From the NCBI GenBank assembly GCA_946807835.1, contig OX327693.1:451501-515500 (forward strand): 64,000 nucleotides of DNA, in the 5' to 3' direction. Below, piece by piece: positions 1 to 11,638 of this stretch. How positions within the stretch are numbered: position 1 is the first letter of the stretch; every line of letters starts with the position of its first letter. Under the pieces are notes generated by a model. It saw only the letters and a list, made by a program, of their open reading frames with translations. It was not told where the DNA came from and searched no databases. A program made the translations under genes and the position numbers. The stretch is from Ailanthus altissimus. Taxonomy: Eukaryota > Streptophyta > Magnoliopsida > Sapindales > Simaroubaceae.

Positions 1-1849
1 GCCACACATAAAGGCTCCACAAATCACATAAAATGCCTACTAAGTTAACAGTGAGTTCAAGTACCCTCAAAACACAAAATATTTCTTATGGACATATTAC
101 ACTTCAAAAGCTTTCTTTGTTAAACACATCTTATTTTGAAAGCTCACTTTCAAAAACACATGTATGTCCATGCTCAATGTCAATGCTCACATTCATAAAC
201 ATATATTTACATTTCATATCAAAATATAATTTGACATAACATAAACATATTCTTAACCCCATTTACAAAATTATACAAAACAATTACTATGTTTATTGTG
301 ATTCCAGTAGTAAGTTTAGTATACTTACCTCTTAGTACTTACAGCTACAAGGCTTAAATCTCCTTAACCTATCAATGGAGATCAATCCTTTCATAAGCCT
401 CACAATTCACACAAAATACTTTAAATAGCTTACAAAATTATACACAATGCATTTATCACATTAAATTGGTCTAAATACTTGATTTCTCAAAACCTGTCAT
501 TCTGACCAATTGCACTTAACAAAATTTTTTAATACATCAAATAATGTCCAATTATTCCAAAATTAGAATATATCATTCTTGACTCATATATCCTTCCTAT
601 ATATAAATATTATAATAAAATTCCTACATAATCCATTCCATACACACCATCAAATCTAAACTACTAACCTGACAGGATCAAGATACTTATTGAATAGTAT
701 TCAATATCTTAATTTTATAAAATCATATACTAACTCAAAACTGATAAAACTCTCACAGAAATACTTTTGACACATATCCAAATTCATGATAAATATTTTA
801 CTTAAAAATAACTGTCAAAAGTATTTTAAAACTATTTTATTCTCTAGCTTTAAAAACCTGTTAATCAAATACTGCAATGAGCTGATACACTTTAGAAAAT
901 CATAACACTTTAACCACATTGATCTAAATTCTTAATTTCCAGTATATCATAATAGACATATACACTTATCATAATTCACAAATTCGTAATTTTTGAAGAT
1001 CATTTAGTATGATAAAAATTGTTTATCACTGTATTATACTGTTCACACAGGAAATTTCCAGAATTTTAGGGTCATTTTGATAAATTCACAACAAATTCAA
1101 TTTCTGAAATTTTGAATCGATTCAAAATCTTAAATGATCTTAAACATGTCTAATTTCATATACTCAAACTTCAAAATTATAATCGAATCACAACAATATA
1201 TAAAATTCCTGGATCAAGAGACTATCAAGCAGAAATTCTACAATTCATCATGATTTATCAAGCTATCTTATAGATCATCATCAATTCTCACAATATCATA
1301 CGAAATACACATCAAATATCCAATTATACATATTTTCAAAAATTAAAAATTAAATAAATTAACTTAATTAACACTAATAAATTGAGAAATAGTTGTGATA
1401 TACCTCTTAAGATCCAAAATTCTAATTTCTTCTTCTTTTTCTTCTCCTTCTTCTCTTTCTCTCCCCTCTTTTCCTCTCTTCTGTCTCTCTAAAAGAGGTA
1501 GCTCAATCAAAATGAGAGAATTAGGGTTTTGAAAGTGTATTTTTATACTAAGTGGCTAATTTTTAGTATTTACAAATTTACCCTAAAAACGTTTAAAGTA
1601 TTATAATTTGGTCCCTAAAATAAATTTAAAGTCTTGCAATTAAACCCAAAGCTAATAGTATGACCTTAACCTATACAAATACTACTAATAATAATATATA
1701 AATCAAGTATCACCTACATACAAATAAAATACGTATATTTATACATATATAAATGCTTATTCTTATGGAATCTGGATACTAGTTACTGCAGGTTTAGAAA
1801 TTCAATCCATAATTCTAAGCCCAAATATGAAAATTTTCATCCATACACT
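1..1849. other. AT-rich intergenic DNA, no gene seen
   Basis: No frame with recognisable protein similarity was found. The stretch is strongly AT-rich. A C/T-rich tract at about 1425-1490, followed by phrases typical of decayed plant LTRs, suggests old transposon DNA, but no LTR ends or target duplications could be defined. Confidence 0.6.
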
Positions 1850-4800
1850 ATGCGAGGTAGCCTCAAAATAAGATATGAACTCAGCCTCTATAGTGGAAGT
1901 GGCAGTCAAAGTCTACTTTGCAATCTTCCAAGATGCAACTCCACCGGCTAACATGAAAATGTATCATAATGTTGATTTTTGAGAATCAACATAGCCAGCA
2001 ATATCTACATTGGAGTAGCTAATCACCTCTAGATTCTTAGTTCGTTTATACATAAGCATGTAGCTCTTTGTCCATTGAAGGTATCTTATTACCTTTTTTG
2101 CAGCTTTCCAATAGTTCAGACCTGGATTATTTTGATATCTTTTTAATATTTTAACTGCAAATGCAATGTCAGGTTTTGTGCAAACTTGAGCATACATCAA
2201 GCTTCCGACAGCAGAAGCATATGAAATAATTTTTATTTGTTCCATTTCAAGATTATTTTTCAAGCACTGGTTCAAATTGAACTTGTCACTCTTCACAATA
2301 GGAGTTATACTTAATGAACAACCTTTTATCTGAAATCTCTCCAAAACTTTGTTAATATAGGTTTCTTGAGACAAAAATAAAATATTTCGTAATCTGTCCC
2401 TATGTATCTTAATCTCAATGACATAAGACGCATCACCTATATCTTTCATGTCAAAGTTTTCAAAGAGAAAATTTTCACCTAATGCAGCGAACCCTTCTCA
2501 TCAATTGCAAGTAAAATATCATCTACATATAGAATAAGAAAATAAATTTTACTTCCACTGACCTTCTGATATATACATTGATCCATGATATTTTTTACAA
2601 AACCAAATGAAGAGATAATATCATAAAATTTTAAATACCATTGACGAGAAGCTTGTTTCAATCAATATATGGTTTTTTTAGCTTGCACACCAAATGTTCA
2701 CCATTACTAGAGAAAAATCATTCTGGTTGTTTCATGTAACCTATTCCTCTAAATCTTTATTGAGAAAAGCTGTTTTCACATCTATTTGTTGCAACTCTAA
2801 GTCAAAATGAGCAACTAATGCCATAATAATTTGAAAAGAATCTTTCTTAAATACAATAAAGAAAGTTTTCTTGTAGTCGATTCCTTCATTTTGAGTGAAT
2901 CCTTTAGCAACAAGTCTTGCTTTAAATCTCTTGATGTTGCCCAAAGAGTCTTTCTTTGCTTTAAAGACCCATTGACATCCTATGACTTTTGCACCATTAG
3001 GCAACTCAACAAGATCCCAGACTCTGTTAGATGCCATAAACTTCAACTCTTCTTTCATTGCATCGAATCATAAATTTGATTCTTTGCAACTCATAACTTG
3101 TGAAAACGTTTCAGGATCATTTTTAGCTCTAATATTGTAGTTTGATTCTGGTAGATATACAACATAATCACTAAAAAGTGCTAATTTTCTTATTCTAGTA
3201 GATCTTTTTAACATTCTACCAATATTTTTCAGAGGAATATGTTGTTCAATTGGTTGTTCAACAACTTCTTAAAAATCTTGAATAACTTGATCTACTAGAT
3301 TGTTATTAGTAGCAGTTTTTGGATCTTCAATGATTGGTTATACAACATCCGATTGAATTTGAAGAGTGTTGTTAATAATAATCAATCTATTACTTGAGGT
3401 GAAAGGTTGAGGATTAATATGATCTTTCTTAGAAACAATATTTTGGGATTAATCGCTCCCACTAATCAAGTCATTTTCAAGAAACTTTGCATTTCTTAAT
3501 TCCATAATCCTAGTGATATGAGAAAGAAAATAAAATCTATAACCTTTGGACCTTTCGATATATCTAACGAAATATCCACTAATGGTTATCAGGTCTAGTT
3601 TCTTTTCTTATAGGTTGTAAACTCTTACTTCAGACGGATATCCTCAGACGCGTATATGTCTTAAATTCGGTTGTCAACCGTTCCATAATTCAAATAAAGT
3701 CTTTTGGATAGCCTTGGTTGGAACTATGTTCAATATATGCATTGCCATTTTAAGAGCTCTAGTTTATAAGTGTTTAAGAAGTTTAGAGCTACTAAGCATA
3801 CTTCGCACCATATCCTTTAATGTTTGATTTCTTTTTTTTGCTACACCATTTTGATCGAGTGAACTAGATATAGTGTATTGTGCAATTATCCTATGTTCTT
3901 GAAGAAATTTTACAAATGGACCAGATGCTTGTCCATCTTCAGTATATCTACCATAATATTCTCCACATTTTTCTGTTCTCACGATTTTAATTTATCTTCG
4001 ACATTATTTCTCTACTTCAGCTTTAAATATTTTGATAGCATTTAGTGCTTCATTTTTATTATGAAGCAATTAGAGATACAAGTATTGTGAATAATCATCT
4101 ATAAAAGAGATGAAGTATTTTGGACCATACGAGTCCATGTCAGGACTATAAATATCTAAATGTATGATCTCTAATATATTTGTACTCCTCTTGACACCTT
4201 TCTTGGACTTGTTAATCTGTTTTTCTTTAATGCAGTCTATACAAGTATCAAAATTAGTAAAATTTAAAGTACTAAGTACTCTATCATTTACTAATCTTTT
4301 AATCCTTTCAACGGAGATATGTCCCAATCTCCAATGCCATAACATAGAGAAATCTTCATTTATAATACATCATTTAATATCAGTGTGAACATGCATAGTA
4401 TTGTAAGTAGTATTATCTTGTAAATTAATGGAGAAAAGACCATCAGACAATGTACCATTCCCAATACTATTAGATTCATAAAATAAAGTGAAAGATATTT
4501 TTGAAAAGTTGAAGGAATAACTTAAAAGCACAAGTCTTGAAACTGAAATTAAACTTATAGAAAAACTAGAAATATAGAAAGTATTTTTCAAATTAAAAAA
4601 AAATTGCATGTTCCAATAGCTTCCACATGTGAATGCATATTATTTTCAGAATAGATGCACTGTTTACTGCCCATTGGCTTTCTTAGATTTTACATACCCT
4701 ATTTGAAATATGGATTGTAGAACCATAATCAGTCTACCATGTGTTATATATAACATTAATCATATTAGATTCATAACAAACAAATGAGATTGTATTAACT

Positions 4801-5395
4801 TTCTTCTCAAGCCATTTCTGAAACTTGAAACAATCTTTCTTCATGTATCAATTCCTTTCGCAGAAGAAGCACTTGGATTCTTTTTTTTTTTTTTAAATTT
4901 CAGTTTGGGGAGGAATTTTATATTTCTTTTTCTATTTGGCTTGTTTCTGGTTCTTTTCTTGCGTTGCAATTAGTGCACTTTTATCCAATTCCATTATCAG
5001 TCTCCCTTACTCTTGAATAGACATGGTCATAAGTTCATTTATTGACCATTTATTCTTATGTGTATTGTAAGATATTTTGAAGGTCCGTATTGTTGTGGAA
5101 GGGTGTTCAATATATAGTGCACAAGAAAAGAATCAGACATCTCAACTTTAAGTATTTTTTATTGAGTCGTAATGTCCCTCATTTGCATGATGTGCTCACG
5201 CACACCTCTTACATTGGTGAGCCTTAAGGATGAAAATTTTATAATTAGGGTACTGGCAAGTGTCTTAAGTGAAGTCTTAAAGTTTTCATCAATAGCCTTC
5301 AGTAAAACTCGAATATTATTATGTTGATTGATTAAACCATGAATACTAGTAGAGATCTTTGTCTTTATAAATATTACACTGAGGCTATAGATCAT
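1850..5395 (-). mobile_element. Degenerate Ty1/copia retrotransposon (gag-pol remnants, no LTRs found)
   Basis: Minus-strand fragments follow copia order. A gag segment (5159-5395) has the gag-polypeptide run ending in HIMQMRDI. A damaged zinc knuckle lies near 4810-4880, with CFFC and KKDC separated by a stop and its His changed to Tyr. The pre-integrase/integrase segment (4070-4345) reads MLWHWRLGHIS, and its continuation (3764-3982) contains the NGVAKKRNQTL region. Reverse transcriptase fragments follow (2741-3058, with KVIGCQWVFKAK and DVKTAFLNKDLEE; 2479-2661, with LYVDDILLA). The RT/RNase H side (1964-2449) runs on to about 1850, where the S-T-I-E-A-E motif of RNase H is still readable. 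Many stops and frameshifts make it inactive. No flanking LTRs or target duplication were found, so the outer limits are approximate. The protein differs clearly from the three copia elements further along, so it is a separate lineage. Confidence 0.85.
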
Positions 5396-7017
5396 ATTTT
5401 ACCAATGCTTATAATTAAATACTGAGACTAATGAACATATATCATGTTTTACCAATGTAAATCATGTTATAAAAATTATAAATCTAGTGACATAAAACTT
5501 GTATGTGGGCTAAAGTTCTAATTCAATTAGATCCATTTATTTTTATAATAAAAAAAATCAAATTATGTCTTTTTTCTAATTCTTGTGGGTAAATTAGGAT
5601 ATATAATTTGATATTCATCCTAATTAATCATACAAATGTAATAAAAAATTTTGTGAGATAAAATTTACTACACTTAATATGATTAATCACAATTAATGTC
5701 ATTTGCTATATGTGATCAAAATATATAATTTTGTATAATTAAGGATGTTATGGCTACTCCCTAATTAATTAAAATTATATGGATCACTAGATATTTAATT
5801 TTATTCACAATTTTTCATATAAAATAAATGTAAAAATCATTATTTATAAATATGAATATAATTTTAATTTATGTACTACTCAAATTATATGTATAATGAA
5901 ACAATAAATTATACATACAAAATTAACATATCTTAAGCACATAAATATCTAAAATTTTAATTCATAAATTGATATTTACAAAATACCAAATTTATAAATT
6001 ATTCGTACAAACTTTGCATGTGAATACATAACTAGAATGGTACTTACAAAATTAAATGTGAATGTAATACATAAAGACATTAAAATTAAGTAATACAGGT
6101 AGTTATTTACAAATTTTATTAAATTTTATAGTCAAATTGTAAATATACATAAATTTTTAGAATTTAACCTAAAATATTCAAGTTTATTGGGTCTATATGT
6201 AAAACTATCAAAGAATTATAGCCAAAATATAATTACTAAAATATTTGACAACTAATTATAATTAACCAAATCTATAGGGTATATTAGAAAATATTGCATA
6301 TTGTAAGGGTCAAATTGAAATCAATAAATTTTATATGGATCAAACCAAAATTATGTAATACTTTAGAGTTTAAATTATAAATATTGGGGTCAAAACATAA
6401 TTTATAACAAATGGAGGGGCTAAATGAAATGGTCTTTTAACTTAGACCTGCTGATATGTATTTTGACCGTATCTATTTCATTTTAGCTCGATGTTTCAAA
6501 TTGTAAAAAGTTTAAAATTTAATTTTTTAATAATTTATAATATTATTTTGCATCATAAAATGTTTAAATAATAAGTTTTGGTCATAATTTTTAAAATTTT
6601 CAGATTGCATATCATTTAGAATAAAAACAATCATGATTTTGATATCAACTATCAGATTAACTTAAAGTGATGTAAACATATTTAAAATAATTTTAAAAGT
6701 ATATAAAACAATACAGAATTTAAAAAAAGAATTAAACATATCTCATGTTATTGAAGTTATTTTTTTAACAATTTAAAAAAATGATTAAACTCTTTTAAAT
6801 CTGTTTAATTTTTATTGATGGTATATATCTATTTTGAATAAAATTAAATAATTTAAAATTTTAATCAAATATTTTATTTATAAATATTTTATTATTAAAA
6901 AAGTTATATCATATTTATAATATATAGGTTAATTATTTTATATTTAATGAGTATTATTTTTAAATAATAAAAAATATTAATCATAATATATTTATACTAA
7001 AATTTTATCAAATAATT
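5396..7017. other. AT-rich intergenic DNA upstream of R gene 1
   Basis: Very AT-rich with no credible coding frame and no clear repeat structure. It separates the old copia remnant from the LRR scrap just upstream of R gene 1. Confidence 0.6.
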
Positions 7018-7106
7018 GCCAAAACTTGCAGCATTTTGGTGATTGATGAAGAGGATGCTTCTTCGTCGTCGTCTTCATCTTTGACGTTAAAAAAGCTTAA
7101 GATTGT
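7018..7106 (+). pseudogene. LRR-coding scrap upstream of R gene 1
   Basis: About 89 bases closely match the stretch of gene 1 around 10668-10756 (the CQNLQHL...DEEDASSSS region). An extra T shifts the frame. It sits about 240 bases before the start codon of gene 1, in the likely promoter or leader. It appears to be the residue of a neighbouring paralogue lost by deletion or unequal recombination. Confidence 0.75.
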
Positions 7107-7342
7107 GGAGCCCACACGGCTGGATAAATGAACCAGTTCAATTATTATTGCAAAGTCTATATCGCTTGTGGAGTCCACACGGTGATCGATTTTTCTCATG
7201 CTTTTTTTTTTATCGCCTTGTAGTTGTATCCGCATTCACTAAACCCACTTTTCCTTTTCCTTGCCCTCAGATTCAATACTATTTGATCTCTGTTTCTTCT
7301 TTTGACCATTCCTTACTTTCTTTCCGGCGAACAATCAAAACC

Positions 7343-10300
7343 ATGGCAGAGCTCTTACTCTCAGCTTTCCTTCAGGTGTTGTTTGACAGATTGGCTTCCC
7401 GTGAGTTGCTCAACTTCGTTTGTCAACCTCAACGCCGGTTTGATTCCGAGCTAAACAATTGGGGGGATAGTTTGAGATTGATTAAGGCTGTGCTCAAGGA
7501 TGCTGAGGAGAAGGAGCTGACAAACAAGGCTGTGAAATTTTGGCTGGACGAGCTCCGAGATTTGGCCTATGATGCTGAAGACATTCTTGATGAGTTTGCC
7601 ACTGAAGCTTTGAAGCACAAGTTGAAGGAAGATCCTGATCATCCCAGCACTAGCAAAATCCGGAGTTTCTTATCTGATGGTTATTTTAATCCAAGGACAG
7701 CTAAGTTCAATATGGATATGAAGTCCAAGATTGAGAGTATGACTAATCGGTTCAGAAAACTCTGTGAACAAAGAACTGGTCTTGGACTGCAAGCGACTTC
7801 TGGAGGAACATCAACTGCTGCAACTGCACTGAACAGACCACCCAGTTCAAGTGTCCCGACAGAACGTGCTGTGTATGGGAGAAACGAAGACAAGGCCAAA
7901 ATACTTGAAATGGTGTTAAGCGACGTACCAAGTGATGCCTGCTTCCGTGTGATACCCATCGTCGGTACGGGCGGGGCTGGAAAAACAACTCTTGCTCGGG
8001 AGGTCTACAATGACAGGGCCGTCGAAGATTTCAAGTTCGACATAAAAGCTTGGATTTGTGTCTCTGATGTCTTTGATGTTCCAAGCATCTCAAAGACAAT
8101 TCTTTCGAAAATCAACTCTAATCCTTGTGATGAAAAGGATTTTGATCAAGTGCAGGTTGAATTGAAAAAGGCCGTGCAAGGGAAAAAATTCTTGCTTGTC
8201 CTAGATGATGTTTGGAACGAAGACTACTCCTTGTGGCAAAAACTGATAGCTCCCTTCAGGCATGGTGCACCAAATAGTAAGATAATCCTAACCACGCGCC
8301 AAGCAAATGTTGCCTTAACAATGGGATCGACCGAACATCATAATCTAAAGCATCTATCAGAAGAAGCCTGCTGGTCTGTGTTCATGATGCATGCCATTGA
8401 AGGTACGGATATTAACACCCATCATCAAGTTTTGGAATTATTTCGTAAGAAGGTCGTTTCAAAGTGTGGAGGCTTGCCCCTTACAGCGGAGATCCTTGGG
8501 GGGCTTTTACGCTCCAAGAGAGTTGATGCATGGGATGATATTTTAAACAGCAATATATTGGATTTATCTCAACACACTAGCATTCTTCCTGCGTTAAGAC
8601 TGAGTTATCAATACCTGCCTTCTCATTTGAAGAGGTGCTTTGCTTACTGTGGAATTTTTCCAAAAGATTATGAATTCGAGAAGAACGAACTGATTCTTTT
8701 ATGGATGGCTGAACATATTATTCAACGACCAATCAATGTTAATAAGCAGCTAGAAGATTGGGGCAACGAGTGCTTCGATGAGTTACTGTCAAGGTCAATT
8801 TTTCAACAGTCAAGTGGTGATAGTTCTAAATTTGTAATGCATGATCTTGTTCATGATCTTGCTCAATTTGTTTCGGGGGAAACAATTTTCAGGTCAGAAG
8901 ATGCCAATAAGAAGCTACCAAGAAGTCCGGAAAGAGTTCGTCATTCTTCTTACACTCATCGGCAGTACGATAGTAAAAATAAGTTCGAGCTTTTCAACAA
9001 ACTTGAACATTTGCGAACCTTCTTACCAGTATCCACAAGAGGTAACATTGTTCCTCATTACATATCCAATGTGGTTCTTTTTGATTTGTTGCCAAAGCTC
9101 AAAAAGTTGAGGGTGTTATCTTTAGTTGGATATTATATCACTGAGTTACCTGATTCAATTAAAGGTTTGAGACTTTTGAGCTATCTCAACCTTTCGGGCA
9201 CTAAGATTAGAAGTCTACCTGAGTCAACAAGCTCTCTATTGAACTTACAAATTTTGAAATTGAGAGATTGCAATCGTCTAATGAAGTTGCCAACCAAAAT
9301 GAGGAAGTTGATCAATTTATGTTACCTTGATATAGAAGGTACAAATTTATTGAAAGAGATGCCATCGGGAATGATGGAATTGAAACATCTCCAAAGGTTA
9401 TCTAATTTTGTTGTTGGCAAAGGTATAGGATCTAGTCTGAAAGATTTAAAGCATTTGAAGTTTCTTTGCGGAGAACTTTGCATCTCAAAATTAGAAAACG
9501 TGAATGATCCACGAGATGCAACAGAAGCAACATTATATGAGAAGCTGAATCTAGAAGCATTGGTATTAGAGTGGAGATCCCAATTCAACGACTCGCGAGA
9601 TGAGGAAGTAGAAAGAATTGTACTTGAGGTGCTACAGCCTCATAAAAATATAAAAAGGCTTGCAATAAAAAATTATAGTGGCGCAAGATTTCCATCGTGG
9701 ATAGGAGACGCATCATTCTCCAAGATAGAAGTTCTTGAATTAGAAAACTGTGAATATTGCATGTCCTTGCCTTCGTTGGGATTTTTGGATTCACTTAAAC
9801 AACTCAAAATCAGGAGGATGAGGGGACTGAAGCGCATTGATTCCGACATTTATGGGAAGGGCTGCTCAATCCCTTTTCAATCATTAGAGTTTCTGCATTT
9901 TGAGAATTTGGAAGAATGGGAGTACTGGGACATCGATATCAAAGAAAATGAGCATGTCAAAATATTTCCTCTCCTCCGTGAACTTTCCATTAAAAAATGT
10001 CCCAAACTATCTGGAAAATTGCCTGAGCTTCTTCCTTCATTGGAGACACTTGTTGTTAGTGAATGTGCAGAGTTGGTTGTTTCAGTATCAAGCTTTCCGA
10101 AGCTCAGCAGATTTGAAATTAATGAATGCAAAGGACTTCAGATGTGCAACACTCCGATTAATTCTAAGTTAATAAAGAGCAGGACTATTTCAAGTCGTTC
10201 AGTTGAGATATATGGATGCGAAGGGATGTTATACAATAGTTCAACTGATGACTCGTTAAAGTCTGTGATTATTTCAAATTTCTTGGAGTTTGAAAAATTT

Positions 10301-11638
10301 TTGAAGCAAGGATTTCAGATAGTAGATACTCTGGGAATTGGCAATACTGAGAAGGTCAAATCATGGAAGGAGTGGGGCGTCGCATATAAGAAGCCAATAC
10401 AGGGGCTGCATATTTTCATCGACCATGGTGAGGTATCAATTAAAGAAAATTGCAGCAGTCTTCTTTCATTTCCAGAGGTGAATCTTCCTCTGCATAATAT
10501 CCGCTTTCTGAGCATTGAAAAATGCAGAGCTTTAAAATCCTTACCCGAGGAATTGATGGGCAATAATTCACAGTTGGAGAATTTGAGTATTGAACATTGT
10601 GATTCTCTAAAATTCATCGCAAGATGCAAGCTACCTCCAACTCTTAAAACCCTTGAAGTATGGTTTTGCCAAAACTTGCAGCATTTGGTGGTTGATGAAG
10701 AGGATGCTTCTTCATCGTCTTCTTCATCATCGACGCTGAAAGAACTTAGGATTTTGAATTGCCATGAGCTCACCACTTTATCATCAGGAATCCAGTTACT
10801 TGAACATCTCAGAATAAGTAATTGTCCAAAGCTGGAGTCAATACCCGATGGCCTACATAATCTTAAGGAAATTTATATAGATGATTGTTCAAAGCTAGAG
10901 TCAATACCCGATGGCCTACATAATCTTAAGGAGATTTATATAAATGTTTGTTCAAAGCTGGGGTCAATACCCGATGGCCTACATAATCTTAAGGGGATTG
11001 GTATACATAAATGTACAAGTCTTGTTAGCCTTTTAGAAGGAGGGCTTCCCAACACCATTTCATCTGTTTCAATACGGGGTTGTGAGAAACTTAAAGCGCT
11101 ACCTAACTATATGCACAAACTCGACTCTCTTCAATATTTATATGTAGGTGAATTACCAAGTGTTGCATCATTTCCTGAAGAAGGTTTCCCCAACAACCTA
11201 ACTTCACTTACAATTGAAGATCGAGAAATTTACAAGGGATTTATACATTGGGGGTTGCACAGGCTTACTTCTCTTAGAAGGCTCTACATTAGTGGATGTC
11301 ATGAAGCAGAGTCCTTTCCAGACGAGGAGGTTGGAATGATGTTACCCACCTCTCTTACATATTTGAGCATTGGGAACTTGCCAAAATTGAAATACCTATC
11401 TAATTCAACCTCAATGGGTTTTCAACACCTCACATCTCTTGAATCTTTGATTATTCCAAATTGTCCAAATCTGGCGTCCTTTCCAAAGGTGGGCCTTCCA
11501 TCCACACTTCTGGAATTATACATCAAAAACTGTCCATTGTTAAAAAAAGGGTGCAAAAGGGGTAAAGGAAAAGAGTGGTCCAAGATATCTCACATCCCTT
11601 GCGTTAAGATAGATGGCAAATTCATCTACGATGCATGA
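7343..11638 (+). CDS. CC-NBS-LRR disease resistance protein (RPP13-like 1 / R13L1 type), intact
   Basis: Intracellular immune receptor of 1431 aa in a single exon. CNL proteins of this type recognise pathogen effectors and trigger defence. The Rx-type coiled coil (about 1-190) contains an EDVID-like AYDAEDILDE. The NB-ARC domain carries a P-loop GTGGAGKTT (K214), kinase-2 LLVLDDVW (D288, D289), RNBS-B KIILTTR, GLPL at 377-380, RNBS-D CFAYCGIFPKDY from 432 and MHD at 499-501. Irregular LRRs run from about 585 to near the C-terminus, with a serine run near residues 1121-1130 and three perfectly spaced 21-residue repeats. The frame is open upstream to 7103. I chose the ATG at 7343 because family members start MAELLLSAF and the paralogue at 27768 has the same start context. 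The P-loop is unusual (Thr and Ala where GMGGIGKTT is usual), but the catalytic Lys is present. It is the only full R gene here. The pathogen recognised cannot be inferred. Confidence 0.95.
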   Translation: MAELLLSAFLQVLFDRLASRELLNFVCQPQRRFDSELNNWGDSLRLIKAVLKDAEEKELTNKAVKFWLDELRDLAYDAEDILDEFATEALKHKLKEDPDHPSTSKIRSFLSDGYFNPRTAKFNMDMKSKIESMTNRFRKLCEQRTGLGLQATSGGTSTAATALNRPPSSSVPTERAVYGRNEDKAKILEMVLSDVPSDACFRVIPIVGTGGAGKTTLAREVYNDRAVEDFKFDIKAWICVSDVFDVPSISKTILSKINSNPCDEKDFDQVQVELKKAVQGKKFLLVLDDVWNEDYSLWQKLIAPFRHGAPNSKIILTTRQANVALTMGSTEHHNLKHLSEEACWSVFMMHAIEGTDINTHHQVLELFRKKVVSKCGGLPLTAEILGGLLRSKRVDAWDDILNSNILDLSQHTSILPALRLSYQYLPSHLKRCFAYCGIFPKDYEFEKNELILLWMAEHIIQRPINVNKQLEDWGNECFDELLSRSIFQQSSGDSSKFVMHDLVHDLAQFVSGETIFRSEDANKKLPRSPERVRHSSYTHRQYDSKNKFELFNKLEHLRTFLPVSTRGNIVPHYISNVVLFDLLPKLKKLRVLSLVGYYITELPDSIKGLRLLSYLNLSGTKIRSLPESTSSLLNLQILKLRDCNRLMKLPTKMRKLINLCYLDIEGTNLLKEMPSGMMELKHLQRLSNFVVGKGIGSSLKDLKHLKFLCGELCISKLENVNDPRDATEATLYEKLNLEALVLEWRSQFNDSRDEEVERIVLEVLQPHKNIKRLAIKNYSGARFPSWIGDASFSKIEVLELENCEYCMSLPSLGFLDSLKQLKIRRMRGLKRIDSDIYGKGCSIPFQSLEFLHFENLEEWEYWDIDIKENEHVKIFPLLRELSIKKCPKLSGKLPELLPSLETLVVSECAELVVSVSSFPKLSRFEINECKGLQMCNTPINSKLIKSRTISSRSVEIYGCEGMLYNSSTDDSLKSVIISNFLEFEKFLKQGFQIVDTLGIGNTEKVKSWKEWGVAYKKPIQGLHIFIDHGEVSIKENCSSLLSFPEVNLPLHNIRFLSIEKCRALKSLPEELMGNNSQLENLSIEHCDSLKFIARCKLPPTLKTLEVWFCQNLQHLVVDEEDASSSSSSSSTLKELRILNCHELTTLSSGIQLLEHLRISNCPKLESIPDGLHNLKEIYIDDCSKLESIPDGLHNLKEIYINVCSKLGSIPDGLHNLKGIGIHKCTSLVSLLEGGLPNTISSVSIRGCEKLKALPNYMHKLDSLQYLYVGELPSVASFPEEGFPNNLTSLTIEDREIYKGFIHWGLHRLTSLRRLYISGCHEAESFPDEEVGMMLPTSLTYLSIGNLPKLKYLSNSTSMGFQHLTSLESLIIPNCPNLASFPKVGLPSTLLELYIKNCPLLKKGCKRGKGKEWSKISHIPCVKIDGKFIYDA
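10823..11011 (+). repeat. 63-bp tandem repeat, three copies, inside the LRR of R gene 1
   Basis: Units start at 10823, 10886 and 10949. Each encodes 21 residues with the core SIPDGLHNLK, i.e. one extra LRR per unit. Paralogue 2 (around 36708) and fragment 3 (around 46352) carry only one unit, so this is a lineage-specific expansion of the recognition surface. Confidence 0.9.

Noticed and set aside
7103..7342. In-frame upstream extension of R gene 1 (80 codons)
   Set aside because: Family members start MAELLLSAF at 7343 and the paralogue starts at the equivalent codon; the upstream residues resemble no domain and overlap an LRR scrap.
10315..10776. 153-codon minus-strand open frame inside R gene 1
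   Set aside because: Antisense shadow of the LRR coding sequence; similar shadows occur in gene 2.
10823..11011. CRISPR-like regular repeats
   Set aside because: The units are contiguous coding LRR repeats without spacers, in a plant nuclear gene; no CRISPR array is present in the window.
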